Source: an uncultured Clostridiaceae bacterium (lineage in GTDB: Bacteria > Bacillota > Clostridia > Lachnospirales > Lachnospiraceae). Taken from it: a stretch of 6,759 nucleotides of DNA. The stretch is taken from contig CAMWMT010000149.1 in the NCBI GenBank assembly GCA_947175375.1, positions 1 through 6,759 on the forward strand. Reading direction: 5' to 3'. The notes below the pieces were generated by a model. The model saw only the letters and a list, made by a program, of their open reading frames with translations. It was not told where the DNA came from and did no database searches. A program made the translations under genes and the position numbers. Positions 3,400 to 6,759 of this stretch are shown piece after piece (the first letter of the stretch is position 1; each line of letters starts with the position of its first letter).

Positions 3400-6255
3400 A
3401 TGACAGAAGAGAGAAGAAAATTTATCAGGATCAGGGGAGCCAACGAGCACAATCTGAAGAACATCGATCTGGAGATTCCGCGCAATAAGCTGGTCGTCAT
3501 GACGGGCTTAAGCGGTTCCGGCAAATCCTCCCTTGCCTTTGACACGATCTATGCCGAGGGGCAGAGGCGGTACATGGAGTCCCTGTCTTCCTATGCGAGA
3601 CAGTTCCTGGGGCAGATGGAGAAGCCGGAGGTAGAGAGCATTGAGGGGCTTTCTCCGGCCATCTCCATCGACCAGAAGTCCACGAACCGCAATCCACGTT
3701 CCACTGTCGGAACAGTGACGGAGATTTATGACTATTTCCGTCTGCTCTACGCCAGGATTGGGATTCCTCACTGTCCGAAATGTGGCAGGGAGATCAAAAA
3801 GCAGACTGTGGATCAGATGGTAGATCAGATCATGGACATGCCGGAGAAGACAAAAATCCAGTTGCTGGCTCCGGTTGTGAAAGGACGTAAGGGGGAGCAC
3901 GTCAAGCTTCTGGAAAAGGCCAGGAGAAGCGGCTTCGTGCGTGCAAAGATCGACGGGAATATCTATGACCTGTCTGAAGAAATCAAACTGGAAAAAAATA
4001 TCAAGCATCTGATCGAGATCGTGGTGGACCGCCTGGTTGTGAAACCAGGTATCGAAAAACGTCTGGCAGATTCCATTGAGACCGTATTAGGACTGTCCGA
4101 TGGCCTTCTGGTAGTGGAGGTGATCGGCGGAGAACTTCAGACCTTCAGTTCCAGTTATGCCTGCCCGGACTGTGGCATCAGTATGGAGGAGATCGAGCCC
4201 AGAAGCTTTTCTTTTAATAATCCGTTTGGCGCCTGTCCGGACTGTTTCGGATTGGGATACAAGATGGAATTTGACGAAGACCTGATGATTCCGGACAAGT
4301 CCCTGAGCCTGGCAGAGGGCGCCATTCAGGTCATGGGCTGGCAGTCCTGTACGGATCCGTCCAGCTTTACCTATGGGATTCTGAAGGCTTTGGCACAGGA
4401 GTATTCCTTTGATCTGACCACTCCATACGAAGACCTGCCGGAGGACATTCAGAATGTCCTGCTCCACGGGACTAACGGCAGAGAGGTACGGGTACATTAT
4501 AAGGGCCAGAGAGGCGAGGGTATCTATCCGGTGACTTTTGAGGGACTGATCAAAAACTGTCAGCGCCGTTACCGGGAGACCGGTTCGGATACCATGAAGC
4601 AGGAGTATGAAACTTTCATGCGCATTACGCCATGTCGCGCCTGCAAGGGACAGCGCCTGAAGCCTGTTTCCTTGGCAGTAACAGTCTGTGATAAAAATAT
4701 CTATGATGTGACGAATCAGTCCGTGCGGGACCTGCAGGCATTTTTGCAGGGGATGACGCTGTCCAGCCAGCAGCATCTGATCGGTGACCAGATCTTAAAA
4801 GAAATCAGGGCGCGGATTAATTTCCTAATGGATGTGGGACTGGATTATCTGTCCCTGACTCGGGCTACCGGGACGCTTTCCGGCGGAGAAGCCCAGAGGA
4901 TCCGGCTGGCGACGCAGATTGGTTCCGGACTGGTGGGCGTGGCCTATATCCTGGACGAGCCCAGCATCGGCCTGCACCAGCGGGACAATGACAAGCTTCT
5001 GAATACGCTGCGCCATCTGCGGGATCTGGGTAATACGGTGATCGTGGTGGAGCATGATGAAGATACCATGCTGGCTGCAGACTATGTGGTGGATATCGGT
5101 CCCGGAGCCGGAGAGCATGGCGGGCAGGTCGTGGCGACAGGCACAGCCAGGGATCTGATGGAGAATCCGGAATCTGTGACAGGGGCATATTTAAGTGGCA
5201 GGATCCGCATCCCGGTGCCGGAGAGGCGGAGGACTCCCACGGGCTGGTTGACAGTCAAAGGGGCGGGAGAAAACAATCTGAAAAAGATCGATGTGAATTT
5301 TCCACTGGGTGTACTGACCTGTGTGACCGGCGTGTCCGGATCGGGAAAGAGCTCCCTGGTCAACGAGATTTTGTACAAGAGCCTGGCTAAGAAGCTGAAC
5401 CGTGCACGGACTATACCGGGAAAGCATCGTTCGATTGAGGGGATGGAGCAGCTTGACAAAGTCATCTGTATCGATCAGTCTCCTATTGGAAGGACGCCCA
5501 GGTCCAATCCGGCGACCTACACCGGCGTCTTTGACATGATCCGGGATTTGTTTGCGTCCACCTCGGATGCGAAGGCAAAGGGCTATAAGAAGGGACGCTT
5601 CAGTTTTAATGTGAAGGGCGGCCGTTGTGAGGCGTGTTCCGGCGACGGTATTTTGAAGATTGAGATGCATTTTCTGCCGGATGTGTATGTTCCTTGTGAA
5701 GTTTGTCACGGAAAGAGGTATAATCGGGAGACACTGGAAGTAAAATATAAAGGCAAAAACATTTACGACGTGCTGGACATGACCGTGGAGGAAGCGCTTG
5801 CTTTCTTCGAGCATGTACCCTTTATCCGCAGGAAGATACAGACGCTTTATGATGTAGGGCTTTCTTACATCCGGCTAGGTCAGCCGTCTACGACGCTGTC
5901 CGGTGGAGAGGCACAGAGGATCAAGCTGGCTACCGAACTGAGCCGCAGGAGTACAGGAAAGACGGTCTATATTCTGGATGAACCGACGACCGGCCTGCAT
6001 TTTGCGGATGTGCATAAGCTGACGGAGATTCTGGATCGTCTGGTAGAAGGCGGCAATACAGTCATTGTCATTGAGCATAATCTGGATGTGATCAAGACGG
6101 CAGATTATCTGATCGATATGGGACCGGAAGGCGGCGATGGCGGTGGTATGGTCATAGCACAGGGTACACCGGAGGAAGTGGCGAAGATTCCCGCTTCTTA
6201 TACTGGACATTATGTGAAAAAGTATTTGCAAAAAGAAAAAACTGTTGTATCATAA
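3400..6255 (+). CDS. uvrA: Excinuclease ABC subunit A (UvrA)
   Basis: UvrA is the damage-sensing ATPase of nucleotide excision repair. As a dimer it scans DNA with UvrB, loads UvrB at lesions and leaves before UvrC cuts. The 951-residue length is normal. Both ABC ATPase modules are complete. The first has Walker A GLSGSGKSS (36-44), signature LSGGEAQ (493-499) and Walker B YILDEPSIGLH. The second has Walker A GVSGSGKSS (644-652), signature LSGGEAQ (833-839) and YILDEPTTGLH. The UvrB- and DNA-binding insertions lie between Walker A and the signature of the first half. Zinc-binding cysteines are visible at C255/C258/C279/C282 and at C743/C746/C766/C769; CPKCG (125-129) and CRAC (412-415) are further CxxC pairs. 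The start follows AGGAG (3385-3389), ten bases before ATG. An SOS box and extended -10 promoter lie upstream, so DNA damage should induce it. murB follows after 22 bases. I see no odd residue changes. Confidence 0.99.
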   Translation: MTEERRKFIRIRGANEHNLKNIDLEIPRNKLVVMTGLSGSGKSSLAFDTIYAEGQRRYMESLSSYARQFLGQMEKPEVESIEGLSPAISIDQKSTNRNPRSTVGTVTEIYDYFRLLYARIGIPHCPKCGREIKKQTVDQMVDQIMDMPEKTKIQLLAPVVKGRKGEHVKLLEKARRSGFVRAKIDGNIYDLSEEIKLEKNIKHLIEIVVDRLVVKPGIEKRLADSIETVLGLSDGLLVVEVIGGELQTFSSSYACPDCGISMEEIEPRSFSFNNPFGACPDCFGLGYKMEFDEDLMIPDKSLSLAEGAIQVMGWQSCTDPSSFTYGILKALAQEYSFDLTTPYEDLPEDIQNVLLHGTNGREVRVHYKGQRGEGIYPVTFEGLIKNCQRRYRETGSDTMKQEYETFMRITPCRACKGQRLKPVSLAVTVCDKNIYDVTNQSVRDLQAFLQGMTLSSQQHLIGDQILKEIRARINFLMDVGLDYLSLTRATGTLSGGEAQRIRLATQIGSGLVGVAYILDEPSIGLHQRDNDKLLNTLRHLRDLGNTVIVVEHDEDTMLAADYVVDIGPGAGEHGGQVVATGTARDLMENPESVTGAYLSGRIRIPVPERRRTPTGWLTVKGAGENNLKKIDVNFPLGVLTCVTGVSGSGKSSLVNEILYKSLAKKLNRARTIPGKHRSIEGMEQLDKVICIDQSPIGRTPRSNPATYTGVFDMIRDLFASTSDAKAKGYKKGRFSFNVKGGRCEACSGDGILKIEMHFLPDVYVPCEVCHGKRYNRETLEVKYKGKNIYDVLDMTVEEALAFFEHVPFIRRKIQTLYDVGLSYIRLGQPSTTLSGGEAQRIKLATELSRRSTGKTVYILDEPTTGLHFADVHKLTEILDRLVEGGNTVIVIEHNLDVIKTADYLIDMGPEGGDGGGMVIAQGTPEEVAKIPASYTGHYVKKYLQKEKTVVS

Positions 6256-6277
6256 GAAATCATAATGGAAAAGAGCA

Positions 6278-6759
6278 ATGGTGGAATCTGGAATGTTGGA
6301 AATTTTGCAGAAACTGACAGGAACGGAACAGGTGTGGGCTGAGGAGCCGATGAAAAACCATACGACGTTCCGGGTAGGAGGCTGTGCACGTTATCTGGTG
6401 GAACCAAAAGATGCAGGACAGCTGTCCGCAGTGGTGAGCGCGTGCCGGAAACAGGGTATGCCTTACTATGTCGTTGGGAACGGGAGCAATCTTCTGATCA
6501 GCGACACTGGCTATAACGGAGTGATCATTCATTTATTTAAAAACATGTCGGAGATTCGGGTCAAAGGGAACCATATGATCCTTCAGGCAGGAACGCTTCT
6601 TGTGAAAGCAGCCAGCATCGCATGCCGGGAAGGGCTGTCCGGACTGGAATTTGCATCCGGCATCCCGGGAACCGTTGGTGGAGCGCTTGTGATGAACGCA
6701 GGGGCATATGGCGGAGAGATGAAGGATGTGGTAAGCCGCGTGATGGTACTGACTCCGGA
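6278..6759 (+). CDS. murB: UDP-N-acetylenolpyruvoylglucosamine reductase MurB (3' end outside window)
   Basis: MurB uses FAD and NADPH to reduce UDP-GlcNAc-enolpyruvate to UDP-MurNAc, the second committed step of peptidoglycan precursor synthesis in the cytoplasm. The 160 visible codons hold the FAD-binding domain: HTTFRVGGCARYLVEP near the N-terminus, then VVGNGSNLLISDTGYNGVII, and the signature GLEFASGIPGTVGGALVMNAGAYGG. The LEFASGIPG form with a glycine-tyrosine-glycine loop resembles Gram-positive (type II-like) MurB. The substrate-binding domain and catalytic Ser and Glu lie beyond the window. The start is uncertain: ATG 6278 has a weak GGAAAAG site, while ATG 6293 has GGTGG (6280-6284) eight bases upstream. 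TAA at 6263-6265 rules out anything earlier. The 22-base gap to uvrA (37 bases if the second start is used), with no hairpin between, suggests co-transcription and possible partial SOS read-through into a cell-wall gene. Confidence 0.96.
   Translation, partial: MVESGMLEILQKLTGTEQVWAEEPMKNHTTFRVGGCARYLVEPKDAGQLSAVVSACRKQGMPYYVVGNGSNLLISDTGYNGVIIHLFKNMSEIRVKGNHMILQAGTLLVKAASIACREGLSGLEFASGIPGTVGGALVMNAGAYGGEMKDVVSRVMVLTP

Noticed and set aside
4087..4776. Long open frames on the minus strand opposite uvrA (for example 4087-4776)
   Set aside because: They are antisense to an unmistakable, complete uvrA, show no family motifs and no ribosome binding sites, and reflect codon bias of the coding strand.
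6265..6342. ATG at 6265 as the murB start
   Set aside because: It is in a different frame from the MurB protein and runs into a stop after about 25 codons. The MurB frame starts at 6278 or 6293.

Overview
The window looks like a low-to-mid GC Clostridia chromosome, most likely Lachnospiraceae. The grounds are strong AGGAGG-type ribosome binding sites, TTGnnn-17/18-TATAAT promoters, a Gram-positive GAAC-N4-GTTC SOS box, the uvrA-murB gene order, and the residue style of the HicB, UvrA and MurB proteins. The family assignment is inference; no rRNA or other phylogenetic marker is present.

Left block (1-1992). The window opens in the C-terminal part of an alpha/beta-hydrolase-like protein. After a 178-base gap comes a two-gene unit. 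Its first gene is a ribulose-phosphate-3-epimerase-family enzyme that looks closer to D-allulose-6-phosphate 3-epimerase (AlsE) than to Rpe. Its second gene, overlapping the first by the four bases ATGA, is a complete LacI-family sugar-binding domain with no DNA-binding headpiece. A stop codon lies in frame two codons upstream of the start, so the helix-turn-helix is absent rather than mis-annotated. I see no clear promoter in the 334-511 gap.

Middle block (1993-2868). No intact gene is visible and the sequence is AT-rich. It holds the wreck of an OmpR-type response regulator output domain (about 2131-2440, with an in-frame stop and at least two frame changes), still followed by a good terminator. 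It also holds a 45-codon relic resembling the C-terminal tip of a type I restriction R subunit (2629-2766). This looks like an eroded accessory locus.

Hic block (2851-3335). A good promoter drives a decayed HicAB toxin-antitoxin locus. The HicA toxin is reduced to a nine-codon stub, and HicB keeps its antitoxin fold but stops just before its C-terminal ribbon-helix-helix domain.

Right block (3292-6759). The hic terminator hairpin carries a LexA/DinR SOS box at its tip, and the base of its 3' arm supplies the likely -35 element of the uvrA promoter. uvrA is complete (951 codons). It is followed 22 bases later by the start of murB, which runs off the window. UvrA acts in nucleotide excision repair; MurB makes UDP-MurNAc for peptidoglycan. 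Their close spacing suggests co-transcription.

The points most worth a second look are the headless LacI protein coupled to the epimerase, the nested terminator/SOS box/promoter at 3292-3354, and the toxin-less, tail-less HicAB remnant. No intact novel multi-gene system is visible.
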